From assembly GCA_009780675.1 (NCBI GenBank), contig WQZP01000008.1, positions 29,116 to 93,115 on the forward strand: a stretch of DNA of 64,000 nucleotides. Reading direction: 5' to 3'. Origin of the DNA: Spirochaetaceae bacterium (GTDB taxonomy: Bacteria > Spirochaetota > Spirochaetia > CADAEX01). Positions within the stretch are counted from its first letter, which is position 1. Each line of letters begins with the position of its first letter. Below, piece by piece: positions 17,087 through 26,384 of this stretch. A program made the translations under genes and the position numbers. The notes below the pieces were generated by a model. That model was not told where the DNA came from. It saw only the letters and a list, made by a program, of their open reading frames with translations, and searched no databases.

Positions 17087-18883
17087 ATGAATTACTCAAC
17101 TATAAAAAAGCTTATTTGTTTTATTTATAATGTTGAAGAAGATAATAAAGTTGTTTCTTCAATAATGGCTATGCTTAAGAAAAAAGCTGCAAAAATAAAG
17201 ATGCCTGAATGGTTCTCGTCTCTTTCTCCTTCTGAAAGAGAGTTGCCGCTTGATCATAAAGATTCGGTCCTTATAACTTATGGCGACCAATTTAGTGGAA
17301 AAGAAGAAATGCCGTTAAAAGTTTTAAAGAAATTTATTAAACAGTATATAGGCAATTCCATATCAACAATACATATATTGCCATTTTATCCATATTCATC
17401 TGATGATGGCTTTTCTGTAATAGATTACAAAGCTGTAGACCCTAAACTTGGAACATGGAAAGATGTTGCAAGTATTGGAAAATCCCATAAGTTGATGGCA
17501 GATCTTGTCCTTAATCATTGTTCTGCAAAAAGCGTGTGGTTTAAAAAATTTCTTAAGTGGGACAAGAAGTACAAAGATTTTTTTATAACAGCAGACCCTA
17601 ATACAGATCTTTCAATGGTATTCAGACCCCGCGCGCTTCCTCTTTTAACTCCATATGATACAGCAGATGGCAAAAAATTTGTTTGGACAACTTTTAGCGC
17701 AGATCAGGTTGATTTGAACTTTGCAAACCCGGAAGTATTGAAAGAAATGCTCTCAATTTTTCTTTTTTACATAAAAAACGGTGTAAGTATTGTACGCCTT
17801 GATGCTATAGCTTATTTGTGGAAAGAGACAGGACACACTTGCCTTCATCATGAAAAAACTCATGCTGTTGTAAAACTTTTCCGGGAAGTTGTGAAAATTT
17901 TTACACCTTGGGTTATTATTATAACAGAGACAAATGTACCGCATAAAGAGAATCTTTCATATTTTGGAAATGGGAATGATGAAGCCCAAATGGTATACCA
18001 GTTTGCCCTTCCTCCGCTGGTTCTTGATGCTCACATAAGGGAAGATGCTAACCATCTTAGGAACTGGGCATCTGATCTTAAGAATTTTTCAGATACTACT
18101 ACTTTTTTTAATTTCCTTTCATCGCATGATGGAATTGGTGTTCTCCCCTCAAGAGGTATTTTAAGTTCCGAAGAAATTGAAAATATGATTTCTGCTGTCA
18201 AGGACAGGGGTGGTCGTATTTCATATAAAGCGGTAAAAGATGGGCAAGTTCCCTATGAAATGAATATAAATTATCGCTCTGCAATAACAGGCAATCTGCA
18301 GAAGAAAGATCTGCATAAAAAAGATGCAATAAATAAGTTTATTGCTTCGCAGGCTATAATGATTGCGCTGCAGGGTGTTCCGGGAATCTATGTCCATAGC
18401 ATTATTGGATCATTAAATTATAGCAAAGGTGTTGAGATTACCAAAGCTAACAGAACAATCAACAGGGAAAAATTTGATTATAAAACTGTTAAAAAAGAGC
18501 TTGATGATAAAAAATCCAGCAGAACTATAATCCTTTCAAAATTTAAAAGATTGCTTGATGTTAAAAGAAAAGAAAAAGCATTTCACCCTCAGTCAGAGCA
18601 AATAATATTGCCGGGATCAGATAATCTTTTTGCTTTTTTAAAGATTCCCAAAGGTATTAAATCAAAGAAAAAATGCAGCATAAGCTTTGGCGCGGTTTTG
18701 TGTATTTATAATATGAGTGGAAAAATTCTAAAATATTCTCCTGAGTGGAAAAATTTTGATCTATCGGGTTCTGCCAAGTTTAAAGATATCATAACAGGTA
18801 AAAAATCCTCTGCTTTTGCAGTATCTGATGGTTCAATTAAGATTACTCTGCAGCCATGGGAATTTGCCTGGATAAAGATTTAA
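17087..18883 (+). CDS. GH13 subfamily 18 sugar phosphorylase (sucrose phosphorylase-like)
   Basis: A (beta/alpha)8-barrel enzyme that should phosphorolyse an alpha-glucoside to glucose-1-phosphate. Catalytic residues are visible: Asp239 (IVRLDAIAYLWK), Glu281 (IITETNVPH) and Asp348 (FLSSHDGIGV). The N-terminal ILPFYPYSSDDGFSVIDYKAVDP and LNHCSAKSVWF are characteristic of GH13_18. The length (598) is longer than classical sucrose phosphorylase (~490-505) and nearer to glucosylglycerate-type enzymes, which also have an N-terminal extension. Substrate is therefore open: sucrose, glucosylglycerate, glucosylglycerol or sucrose-6-phosphate. It stands alone. Confidence 0.85.
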   Translation: MNYSTIKKLICFIYNVEEDNKVVSSIMAMLKKKAAKIKMPEWFSSLSPSERELPLDHKDSVLITYGDQFSGKEEMPLKVLKKFIKQYIGNSISTIHILPFYPYSSDDGFSVIDYKAVDPKLGTWKDVASIGKSHKLMADLVLNHCSAKSVWFKKFLKWDKKYKDFFITADPNTDLSMVFRPRALPLLTPYDTADGKKFVWTTFSADQVDLNFANPEVLKEMLSIFLFYIKNGVSIVRLDAIAYLWKETGHTCLHHEKTHAVVKLFREVVKIFTPWVIIITETNVPHKENLSYFGNGNDEAQMVYQFALPPLVLDAHIREDANHLRNWASDLKNFSDTTTFFNFLSSHDGIGVLPSRGILSSEEIENMISAVKDRGGRISYKAVKDGQVPYEMNINYRSAITGNLQKKDLHKKDAINKFIASQAIMIALQGVPGIYVHSIIGSLNYSKGVEITKANRTINREKFDYKTVKKELDDKKSSRTIILSKFKRLLDVKRKEKAFHPQSEQIILPGSDNLFAFLKIPKGIKSKKKCSISFGAVLCIYNMSGKILKYSPEWKNFDLSGSAKFKDIITGKKSSAFAVSDGSIKITLQPWEFAWIKI

Positions 18884-18978
18884 GGGATATAGCCTACGGT
18901 TTTTGCCAAAGCAAGTCCACTTATTCCATTGAGAAGTGGATTCCTATGTCATCTTATTGAAAAACAAACCTTCATGTT

Positions 18979-18998
18979 ATCCCGTTGAAAAACGGGAT
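18979..18998. terminator. GAAA-loop hairpin between converging genes
   Basis: ATCCCGTT, loop GAAA, AACGGGAT. A perfect 8-bp stem between the phosphorylase and hemerythrin genes, without a T-run on either strand. An imperfect second hairpin (TCCACTT...AAGTGGA) lies ~40 bp before it. Confidence 0.45.
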
Positions 18999-19492
18999 CA
19001 ACCATTTATCTGCTGGTCGTTAAGTAACCCTTTTTTCTTTTGATTTGCAATATATAAAGCATAGTTTTTGTCATGAAAAGCAATATGCCCAAATACCCAG
19101 TCTTTTAGGGTTCGAACAAAACTGTTGGGAACAAAATGTTTACCACTGTTGTAGTCCTGTGCAGCTTCAAGGATTTTTCCTATCAGTTCGTCATGCATTG
19201 CCTTATGTGCCGGATAATCAGGATAATTGATTCGCTTCAAAAGCTCCACTTCTGCGTTAAAGTGAAAGCGGACATATTCCACCATCTGTTGTAAAGCTTT
19301 TTTAAAAGCATCCTTAACCTTGTCAGGATCTCTGCCCATGCAGGTCTGGTAAAGATTATTGGTAAGATTAACAAGTTCTTTGTGTTGTTTGTCAATTAAA
19401 TCTATGTTAGTGACAAACTTATTTTCCCAGACAACCAGTGCGCTCTTATCATGCCCGCCTATGGCGGCTTTTAGGTCTTCTTTATTTTTCAT
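18998..19492 (-). CDS. Bacteriohemerythrin
   Basis: A 164-residue four-helix O2-binding protein with a di-iron site. The ligand pattern is present: His in DKQHKELVNL, His and Glu in VRFHFNAEVELL, two His in YPAHKAMHDELI, and His-Asp in AFHDKNYA. In anaerobes and spirochaetes such proteins bind oxygen for sensing or protection. It follows epmA on the same strand with ~20 bp between them; epmA reads into it. Confidence 0.93.
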   Translation of the reverse strand: MKNKEDLKAAIGGHDKSALVVWENKFVTNIDLIDKQHKELVNLTNNLYQTCMGRDPDKVKDAFKKALQQMVEYVRFHFNAEVELLKRINYPDYPAHKAMHDELIGKILEAAQDYNSGKHFVPNSFVRTLKDWVFGHIAFHDKNYALYIANQKKKGLLNDQQING

Positions 19493-19514
19493 TGAAAAAG
19501 TGTATCACAACAAA

Positions 19515-20474
19515 TCAAATCTGAAAAGTAAAACTTATTACATCCTGTATCTTGTTTGCCCCTGTAATTGCCATAACAAGCCTGTCAATGCCAAGCGCAA
19601 CTCCTGAGCAATCAGGAAAATTTTTTGAAAATATTTCAGTATATGATTTGTCTATGTAATGATTCACAAGAGAGTTTTTCTTTAGATTTTCCTGTTCTTT
19701 AAAAAAAGCATCTATAATTGTTTTATCGGTTTCCTCTGTATAACAATTGGCAAGTTCAATTCCATTAACGTATAATTCCCATCTCTGGAACCATTTTCCA
19801 TCTTCTGTTTTTTTTGCAAGACATGGAATTTGAATAGGATAATCTGTAACAATAACCGGCTTTTCCTTTGGAAGAGAAGGTTCGATAATTGAGACAAATA
19901 TATAATTAAAAGCTTGTTCCCATGTATAGTTTTTTTTGTCTCCAAATCCTGCTTCTTTAATTGCTTCTGTTAAAAGTTCTGCGGTTTTAAACTTTTCCAA
20001 ATCAATGCCAGTATGTTTCAGGAAAAGTTCTTTTACTGAAATTTTTAAGCATGGGGATTTAAGAAAATTGCAATTAAAAGCTGCAGCAAGTTTATCAAAA
20101 AGATTTTCTGTAATTATGATTGAGTCCTTGTAATCTGCGTTTGTACTATACCACTCAAGCATTGTAAATTCTGGATTGTGAAATCTCCCTGTTTGCTCTG
20201 AATTTCTAAAAGATTTTGTTATTTGAAAAATAGGCCCGCTCCCTTCTGCAAGTAGTTTTTTCATCCATATTTCCGGGGATGGGGTAAGATAAAACTCTTT
20301 TTCACTGCCATAAGGGTTTAGGGATTTTGTACTAAAAACTTCAAGATGAGATTCAGGAATAAGAGATGGAGATAAAACAGGGGTTTCGATCTCCAGATAT
20401 CCTATATCTGAAAAATATTTTCTTATCTCTTTTATTATTTTATCTCTGTTTTTTAAAAAGGAAATTTTTGTCAT
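19515..20474 (-). CDS. epmA: EF-P lysine lysyltransferase EpmA/GenX-like (class II LysRS paralogue)
   Basis: A 319-residue protein with only the class II catalytic core of lysyl-tRNA synthetase, lacking the anticodon-binding domain. Motif 2 (FRNSEQTGRFHNPEFTMLEWY, ~residues 90-110) and motif 3 (GVALGIDRLVMAITG, ~297-311) are clear. The EpmA family attaches beta-lysine to a Lys of elongation factor P to relieve stalling at polyproline. Neither efp nor epmB (kamA-like) is in the window, so the partner cannot be checked here. It is followed by hemerythrin. Confidence 0.85.
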   Translation of the reverse strand: MTKISFLKNRDKIIKEIRKYFSDIGYLEIETPVLSPSLIPESHLEVFSTKSLNPYGSEKEFYLTPSPEIWMKKLLAEGSGPIFQITKSFRNSEQTGRFHNPEFTMLEWYSTNADYKDSIIITENLFDKLAAAFNCNFLKSPCLKISVKELFLKHTGIDLEKFKTAELLTEAIKEAGFGDKKNYTWEQAFNYIFVSIIEPSLPKEKPVIVTDYPIQIPCLAKKTEDGKWFQRWELYVNGIELANCYTEETDKTIIDAFFKEQENLKKNSLVNHYIDKSYTEIFSKNFPDCSGVALGIDRLVMAITGANKIQDVISFTFQI

Positions 20475-20639
20475 AATATTTTATCTGTTTTAAATATAAA
20501 ATGAATATTATTTTTTTGTAATATCAGTTTATAAAAATTATGTTATTATCTGTTATTAAGTTTTGGAAGCTTCTCCTCTGTGGAGGGGTAGCGCATAGCA
20601 ACAGGGCGATCAATACCACGGAATAATAAGGAATCCAGC
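20475..20639. other. Divergent region between epmA and the M16C peptidase
   Basis: AT-rich, then a small hairpin around 20573-20590 (CTCCTC/GAGGGG-type) in the leader of the peptidase gene. AAGGAATCC before 20640 is the ribosome site. No other feature is seen. Confidence 0.4.
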
Positions 20640-23603
20640 ATGAAAACAGATGAAATAACAGGAAGCTTTAGAGTTTCCGCCATAGACCAGCTTCCTGAAC
20701 ATAATGGAGAGGGAAGGTTATTTACCCATATAAAAACAGGATGTGAAATTTATCATCTGTTTAATGAAGATAAAGAAAATCTTTTTTCTTTTATTTTTCG
20801 CACCATTCCTCTAAATAGCAAGGGTGTTCCCCACATTTTGGAACATTCAGTCCTCTCTGGTTCTGAAAAATTTCCTGTTAAAGACCCATTTGTGCAGCTT
20901 TTAAAAGGGAGTATGCATACGTTTCTTAATGCTATAACTTATCCGGATAAAACCATATATCCAGGAGCAACCATTGTAGAAGCAGATTATTTTAACTTAA
21001 TGTCTGTATATGGGGATGCTGTGTTTTTTCCGCTCTTGCGCAAAGAGACATTTTTGCAGGAGGGGGTGCGTATTCAAAAAAATAGTGATGGAACGTATGA
21101 GTATATGGGCGTGGTTTATAATGAGATGAAAGGGGCTTACAGCGACCATAATTCAATACTTGCTGAATGGTCTGGAAGGTCGCTTTTTCCTGATACAAGC
21201 TATAGATATGATTCCGGAGGAATGCCGGAAGAAATAAAAACTCTTGGGTATCAGGAGTTCATAGAGTTTCATAAAAAAAATTATCATCCATCCAATTGCA
21301 AAATATTTCTCTACGGAAATATAGATAGTGAAAAACAACTCGATTTTATCGATAAAAAATTTCTTTCATTTTTTGACAAGCAGGAAAAAAGCGCTTCTGT
21401 AAAAGCGCAAAAATATATTCCGGAACCTGTTTATCTTGAGAAATACTCCTTGTCGGATGATGGCAAAGGGACTACGAGCATTACGATCAATTGGCTGTGC
21501 GGAGATTCTACAGAACCATTTGAACTACTTAGTATGGAAATATTGGGAGAGCTTCTTATAGGAAGTTCTGGTTCACCGTTATATCTTTCTATTAATAATT
21601 CAGGGCTTGGAGAAGATTTATCGCCTGTAAGCGGTATGGATAATGGTATGTACCAGACAATGTTTTCTGTAGGGATAAGGGGGACAGACAGCCGCAAGCG
21701 GGATGCATTTGTTGATTTGGTAAATAATTCACTTATAGAGATTCGGGATAAAGGGTTTGACAAAGACCTTCTTGAGGGGACTTTGCGTCTTTTTGAATTC
21801 TCAAACAGGGAGATAAAGGGGGGGAGGCCAGAGGGATTAAAACTTATGGAACTATGCAGCAAAGCATGGCTTTATGATAAAGACCCGGCTCTATTTTTAT
21901 CATTTACTCCCTATATGGAAAAAATAAGAAAAACAGTTTTGGAAGATGACAGATATTTTGAAAAAATATTAAATAATGCTTTGATACAGAATAATCACAG
22001 GTCAATAGTAACAGTAATGCCAGACAACGCAAATCAGGCTGATATTTCTGACAATGCCACGCTTGATATTGCAACAAAGCAGGAAGTTGATAATGATTTT
22101 TCTGAATTTGAAAAGTATCAGCTATGTCAGGACAGCGCAGCAGATATTGGAAAAATACCTGTTCTTAAAAAAAGCGATATACCTGAAAAAATAGAAACAA
22201 TAGAGTGCGAAGAAAAATATGATAATGGATTATGCACCTTGCTTCATGGAGTACATACAGCAGGCATTACATATACAGACCTTTATTATGATACATCGTT
22301 ACTTGATGAAGAACTAAAAATATATCTCCCTATTTTTTCCAGATTTTTAAGAGAAACAGGGCTACCAGGGATTCCGTATTATGAAACAGCGAAGATATTC
22401 GGGTTAAAAACAGGGGGTTTTTATGCTTCGCCGGAAACAGGAACAACTGTTTACGGAAACAACCTGGAATTTCTTACTCTTCATTTTAAATCCCTTACTG
22501 AAAAATATAAAGAAGCAGCAGAGTTTGTTTTTAATTTTATAATAAATGCAGATTTTGATGATCTTGGTCGGCTAAAAGATATTTTTAAAGAAACAGTAAA
22601 TGATTTTAAAGCTCGGATTATAAGAAGGGGAAACTATATAGCATCTCTTTATGCTTCAAAAAATTACACCCCTTCCCTGGCTAAAATGGAAGAGTGGGGT
22701 GGAATAACCCAGCTTTTAAAACTAACAGCTATTAACCCGGAAGATAAAAAAGACCTTGAAGATTTGGCTCAAAAACTTAAAAAAATAAAAACTATTTTTT
22801 CTTCAAGTAAAGTTATTTCCAATATTACTTCCGAAGAAAACAGCATATCGGATTGCTACAAAAATTTACTGTTTTATCTTCCATCTGCAAGTAACGGGAA
22901 AATAGGTGATCCCATTTTTGCTTCTGGTTGTTACACCAGCGCCAATGCTTCAAAAACAGCAGATAACACTAAGTCGAATCACTTGCAGAAAGAGCTTCAA
23001 AGCAAAACATCTATTATTGTTCCTGCTCTTGTAAATTATAATAGCGCAGTTATGAGAGCTTCAAGAATAGGGAGCAACGAAGTTGTATATGAAAAACTCC
23101 TTTCAAGAATAATAGAGACTGGATTTTTATGGGAAAATATCAGGATGAAAGGTGGGGCTTATGGTGTAAGCGCTTCCAGCAATAGCATGGAAGGGGTTTT
23201 TAGTTTTTCTTCTTACAGAGACCCCCATATAGAGGAAACTCAAAAAATATTTTATGAATCATTAAATAGTATTTCCGCTTCCAATGGGACAATATTGAAT
23301 GATGATATTATTTTGAAATCTGTGATAAACAGTGTTGGAAAAGAGATAAGACCTGTTTCTCCGGAAGAAAAAGGGATTGTAAATGCTTTAAGAAAAATAT
23401 ATGGGGTTAATGATGATTTAAGGCAGAAAAACAGGGATATTATGCTTGCTGCTACAACAAAAAATATTTTAGATGCAGCTAACAGGTTAAAAGCCCAGTA
23501 TGAAGCTGCTTCAAGATGTGTTATTGCCGGAAGTGATCCATATAAGAAATATGAAAAGTATTTTATTCAAAATAAATTTGAAAAAATCGAGTTAGAGATT
23601 TAA
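20640..23603 (+). CDS. M16C metallopeptidase (presequence protease / insulinase family)
   Basis: A 987-residue zinc peptidase with the inverted HxxEH site, His65-Glu68-His69 in PHILEHSVLSGS. The distal Glu is in VVYNEMKGAYSD around residue 162. The chain has two M16 halves joined by an M16C-associated hinge, as in PreP/Falcilysin-type enzymes, which close like a clam around unstructured peptides. There is no signal peptide, so it probably degrades peptides in the cytoplasm. The start follows AAGGAATCCAGC. A putative outer-membrane protein gene follows 29 bp downstream. Confidence 0.92.
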   Translation: MKTDEITGSFRVSAIDQLPEHNGEGRLFTHIKTGCEIYHLFNEDKENLFSFIFRTIPLNSKGVPHILEHSVLSGSEKFPVKDPFVQLLKGSMHTFLNAITYPDKTIYPGATIVEADYFNLMSVYGDAVFFPLLRKETFLQEGVRIQKNSDGTYEYMGVVYNEMKGAYSDHNSILAEWSGRSLFPDTSYRYDSGGMPEEIKTLGYQEFIEFHKKNYHPSNCKIFLYGNIDSEKQLDFIDKKFLSFFDKQEKSASVKAQKYIPEPVYLEKYSLSDDGKGTTSITINWLCGDSTEPFELLSMEILGELLIGSSGSPLYLSINNSGLGEDLSPVSGMDNGMYQTMFSVGIRGTDSRKRDAFVDLVNNSLIEIRDKGFDKDLLEGTLRLFEFSNREIKGGRPEGLKLMELCSKAWLYDKDPALFLSFTPYMEKIRKTVLEDDRYFEKILNNALIQNNHRSIVTVMPDNANQADISDNATLDIATKQEVDNDFSEFEKYQLCQDSAADIGKIPVLKKSDIPEKIETIECEEKYDNGLCTLLHGVHTAGITYTDLYYDTSLLDEELKIYLPIFSRFLRETGLPGIPYYETAKIFGLKTGGFYASPETGTTVYGNNLEFLTLHFKSLTEKYKEAAEFVFNFIINADFDDLGRLKDIFKETVNDFKARIIRRGNYIASLYASKNYTPSLAKMEEWGGITQLLKLTAINPEDKKDLEDLAQKLKKIKTIFSSSKVISNITSEENSISDCYKNLLFYLPSASNGKIGDPIFASGCYTSANASKTADNTKSNHLQKELQSKTSIIVPALVNYNSAVMRASRIGSNEVVYEKLLSRIIETGFLWENIRMKGGAYGVSASSNSMEGVFSFSSYRDPHIEETQKIFYESLNSISASNGTILNDDIILKSVINSVGKEIRPVSPEEKGIVNALRKIYGVNDDLRQKNRDIMLAATTKNILDAANRLKAQYEAASRCVIAGSDPYKKYEKYFIQNKFEKIELEI

Positions 23604-23632
23604 AAGAGAAATTCAACAGGTAGTAAAATATT

Positions 23633-24709
23633 ATGGTAAAAAAAATATTGAAAATATTATTTTTATTATTCTTTATAAGCGTTGTATGCCTGGCTCAAGA
23701 TGCACAGGAGAAAAATAGCAGTTTTTGGGAAGGAATTGCCAGGCCTGCTGTTTTTGGCAAGCCTTTTTGGGCAGATATGCATTCAACTTTAATCAGGATT
23801 GAAATAGCTTATGCAACCAACAGCCCTGATTATGATTGGGGAAATTTTAATACCAGTTATCGCCCATATATTTTTACAAATCTTGGTGTAGATATTCCTC
23901 TGTGGTCAGGTAATTTTGCGGATGGAAAATATGGTTTAAGTATCACGTTACCGTTCATGCTTGATATATGGTATGACAGGTTTGAATGGGTAACATCGCC
24001 GGTTATAAACACAGCTTACAGATTTGGGGCGCCTGATGTTAACTTTATATACCGCCTTGATTCCCCTGTGTTGGTTTTCCCACATTTTAATATTTACAAC
24101 TGGGCGTTAAAACTTTCATTATTAAAACATGAATCTACACATATTGGCGATGAGCTTACTATCCATAGAATGCATGAAAATTTGGATATAATCAGAGTCG
24201 ATGTATTATCAAATTATTTTGAATTGATTTTTTCAATAAATGACCCGGATGGGCAAACCCGTCTTAATCATGGTTTTAGATTTGGTTTTTTATTTAATTA
24301 TAATTTTAGAGATGGCTGGTATACTGTTCTGGAGTCAGAAGCAAATCCAGAGCTTTTTGGTCCAAGCAGGTTCCCATTTGAATTATATATGCAGTATCAG
24401 TTTCAATCACCGCTTTTTTCGCGGGGATTCCAGATGATTGCTTCGCTAGAGTATCGTTTAAGAGAGCGATATAATTACCCATTTTTATATTCAGGCGCAA
24501 TAAACGATTCTCTTCAGGTTAAACATAAAAATACTAGTCTTGTAAACTGTTTTAATATTTTGATAGGGGCCAGATATGATAATCAAAAGCGCAATTATTT
24601 TTCAAAAATCGGGATAGGTGTCCGTTACTATTTTGGAATAAATCCATACGGCCAATTCCGCTCCATGCCGCGTTACAGACAACTTGGATTAGTAGCTATT
24701 TTTGAATAA
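23633..24709 (+). CDS. DUF1207-like putative outer-membrane beta-barrel protein
   Basis: A 358-residue protein with a signal peptide (MVKKILKILFLLFFISVVCLA) and alternating aromatic strands ending in a typical beta-signal-like tail (RQLGLVAIFE). HESTHIGDE near residue 165 resembles the His-x3-His-x-Gly-Asp-Glu motif of DUF1207 proteins. The aromatic periodicity suggests a barrel in the outer membrane. Function is unknown. It is read with the peptidase gene before it. No full terminator is seen. Confidence 0.6.
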   Translation: MVKKILKILFLLFFISVVCLAQDAQEKNSSFWEGIARPAVFGKPFWADMHSTLIRIEIAYATNSPDYDWGNFNTSYRPYIFTNLGVDIPLWSGNFADGKYGLSITLPFMLDIWYDRFEWVTSPVINTAYRFGAPDVNFIYRLDSPVLVFPHFNIYNWALKLSLLKHESTHIGDELTIHRMHENLDIIRVDVLSNYFELIFSINDPDGQTRLNHGFRFGFLFNYNFRDGWYTVLESEANPELFGPSRFPFELYMQYQFQSPLFSRGFQMIASLEYRLRERYNYPFLYSGAINDSLQVKHKNTSLVNCFNILIGARYDNQKRNYFSKIGIGVRYYFGINPYGQFRSMPRYRQLGLVAIFE

Positions 24710-24807
24710 GATTATTAAGACTCTTTTTCTCAATTAATAAATATTGCATGGTATAGGGGAATTTTTCATTAGCAATTAGCCCTAAAAAAGTGTCTGTCAT
24801 GGTATGG

Positions 24808-25161
24808 TTATTTTTTTGGTTTTTGGATTTCCTGATACTCCAGGGCAAGGCGGATCTGTTTTAAGACATAGTCCTGTAAATGTTCATCAAGTTTTTTAAA
24901 ATTACTGATAACTTCTTCCAGCTTGTAATCTCTCCCTTTTTCAAACATATCTCCTTTGCCGGTCTTGAGCCAATTCTCGTTTACCCCATAGGTATAAGAG
25001 ATAATTTTCAGGATACGGTCTGGTACTTTGCGGGTACTCAATTCCATTGCCCCTGCATGGGACTTGCTTACTTTTATACCTTCAGCAAATTCCTGTTGAG
25101 TTAATCCCAGAGCTTTACGGACTTCTACAATTCTTTGGCTTATTTTCGCATCATTTTCCAA
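24808..25161 (-). CDS. XRE-family transcriptional regulator (module A)
   Basis: 117 residues: a lambda-Cro/C1-type helix-turn-helix (residues ~8-60, LGLTQQEFAEGIKVSKSHAGAMELS), then GVNENWLKTGKGDMF and a C-terminal helical tail. It is clearly paralogous to the regulator at 54321-54650, sharing WLK-GKGDMF and the DYxLxQ tail. It is divergent from a small gene 145 bp away, an arrangement seen again in module B. It probably represses its own promoter region. Confidence 0.85.
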   Translation of the reverse strand: MENDAKISQRIVEVRKALGLTQQEFAEGIKVSKSHAGAMELSTRKVPDRILKIISYTYGVNENWLKTGKGDMFEKGRDYKLEEVISNFKKLDEHLQDYVLKQIRLALEYQEIQKPKK

Positions 25162-25235
25162 AAACTATTCCCTTCTTAATGAGTTTAATAGTAACAGCAT
25201 GACTGCGACCAAGCAAGAGATAATGTTTTTTTGTA

Positions 25236-25264
25236 TTGACGAAATATTCATTGTAGCTTAATAT
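25236..25264 (+). promoter_or_regulatory. Promoter of the small gene divergent from XRE module A
   Basis: TTGACG (25236-25241), 17-base spacer, TAATAT (25259-25264). It lies in the gap between the two divergent genes, where the regulator would bind. Confidence 0.6.
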
Positions 25265-25305
25265 TGTCTTCTATGTAGTTAAATTTGTTTACAAAAGGTA
25301 GCTTC

Positions 25306-25473
25306 GTGGAAAAAAACGAAAAGTTAAACATTCTGGTTGATATTTTTGGAAAGCTCGAAGAAAGCCGGAAAGATTACGTTCGGGAACTGTGTCAGAAACT
25401 TGCAGATATCCACTCCTCTGAAACCTGCCTTCGGACAGACAATGGCGAGTCCAATTTGGGCAATCCTGATTAG
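25306..25473 (+). CDS. Small protein of unknown function, partner of XRE module A
   Basis: A 55-residue acidic helical protein starting at GTG 25306 (MEKNEKLNILVDIFGKLEES...). AAAAGG lies 7 bases ahead. A TTG at 25285 would add seven residues but is less well placed. The FGKLEESRKDYVRELC segment echoes the C-terminal tails of XRE proteins of this type, so it may pair with them. No known family. Confidence 0.5.
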   Translation: MEKNEKLNILVDIFGKLEESRKDYVRELCQKLADIHSSETCLRTDNGESNLGNPD

Positions 25474-25530
25474 AATATTTAAAGTTTCAGCATTTGACTA
25501 AATTAATAAAAAATATTAGGAGTTTTGAAA

Positions 25531-25905
25531 ATGATTAAAAAAGCTTTGTTTATTTTGTTCTTCTTATCTACTTTTTTTCTTGCTTGCGGTCAAAGCCGTC
25601 AAATAGAAAATCCTGCAAGTGATTTTGAATATCTTGAAGAAGAAGGGAAAATAATAATAAGTAGGTATATAGGAGAATCAAAAGATGTAGTTATACCCAG
25701 AAGAATAAATCAAATGCCGGTGGTTGCAATTGGAGACAGTGCATTTATGGAAAGTGAACTAACCAGCGTAACCATTCCCAATTCTGTTACTCATATTGAT
25801 ATACGGGCATTTGCGGAGAATCAACTAACCAGCGTAACTATCCCCAACTCTATTGCAACACATATTGGAAATAGGGCTTTTGATTCCAATGTGAGGATAT
25901 GTTGA
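25531..25905 (+). CDS. Short BspA-type leucine-rich repeat lipoprotein
   Basis: A 124-residue lipoprotein. A signal ends in LACGQ, then a beta segment ([31 protein letters not shown]) and about two LRR_5/BspA repeats ([41 protein letters not shown]). Such repeat proteins are abundant on the surface of treponemes and usually far longer; this one stops after two repeats, so it may be a remnant. ATG 25531 has TAGGAG 8 bases ahead, better than the TTG six bases upstream. Confidence 0.8.
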   Translation: MIKKALFILFFLSTFFLACGQSRQIENPASDFEYLEEEGKIIISRYIGESKDVVIPRRINQMPVVAIGDSAFMESELTSVTIPNSVTHIDIRAFAENQLTSVTIPNSIATHIGNRAFDSNVRIC

Positions 25906-26038
25906 TAAGAGCAGAGAATAGATTAGGAAATAGCAGAGAATAGGCGGGAATTTCTGGGTTTTTCTGGAATTTTATGGGATTTGATTTTCAATAGAGTTGC
26001 ATAATATGTAATATTTTTAGCATTTAAATTTTTAAAAC

Positions 26039-26063
26039 AAAGGGATCAAATTGACCCCTTTTT
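26039..26063. terminator. Hairpin with T-run between converging genes
   Basis: AAAGGGATCA pairs with TGACCCCTTT across a 3-base loop with one mismatch, followed by Ts on the plus strand and A-rich sequence on the other side. It can end the lipoprotein gene and, read the other way, the Gp27-like gene. Confidence 0.6.
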
Positions 26064-26085
26064 ATAATGTTTTAACCTATTTTGT

Positions 26086-26373
26086 TTATCGCTTTTCTAA
26101 AGAAGAAGAAATTTCTTTTAAAGACTCTGCTATTCTTTCCAGCGATTCTTTAATAGATGGGGACTTATATTCTCGTCCTCTCTGCATGCCTGTAAGTTTT
26201 TTCATATTTCGGACAAAGCGATTAAGAGAAGATTTTGAGATAAGTTTTTCACCTGCTTCGACGTTAATTATATCCACAATTTTTACTAGTGAAAAACTTG
26301 GGTTTTTTAGCATATCAAGAAGTTTGTAATATAGAACATCTGGCAGCTTGTCAACTGATCTTATTTGACTCAT
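26086..26373 (-). CDS. Mu-like phage Gp27 / DUF3486 family protein
   Basis: About 95 residues, MSQIRSVDKLPDVLYYKLLDML..., with the DUF3486 pattern in which VDKLP opens the domain and KSSLNRFVRNMKKL ends its helix-turn-helix-like part. In Mu-type phages this gene (gp27) lies in the terminase region and is thought to be a small-terminase-like protein. Start at 26373 is set by GGGGG five bases before the ATG. It follows the repressor gene by 11 bp and is separated from the structural genes. Confidence 0.6.
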   Translation of the reverse strand: MSQIRSVDKLPDVLYYKLLDMLKNPSFSLVKIVDIINVEAGEKLISKSSLNRFVRNMKKLTGMQRGREYKSPSIKESLERIAESLKEISSSLEKR

Positions 26374-26384
26374 TAATCCCCCGC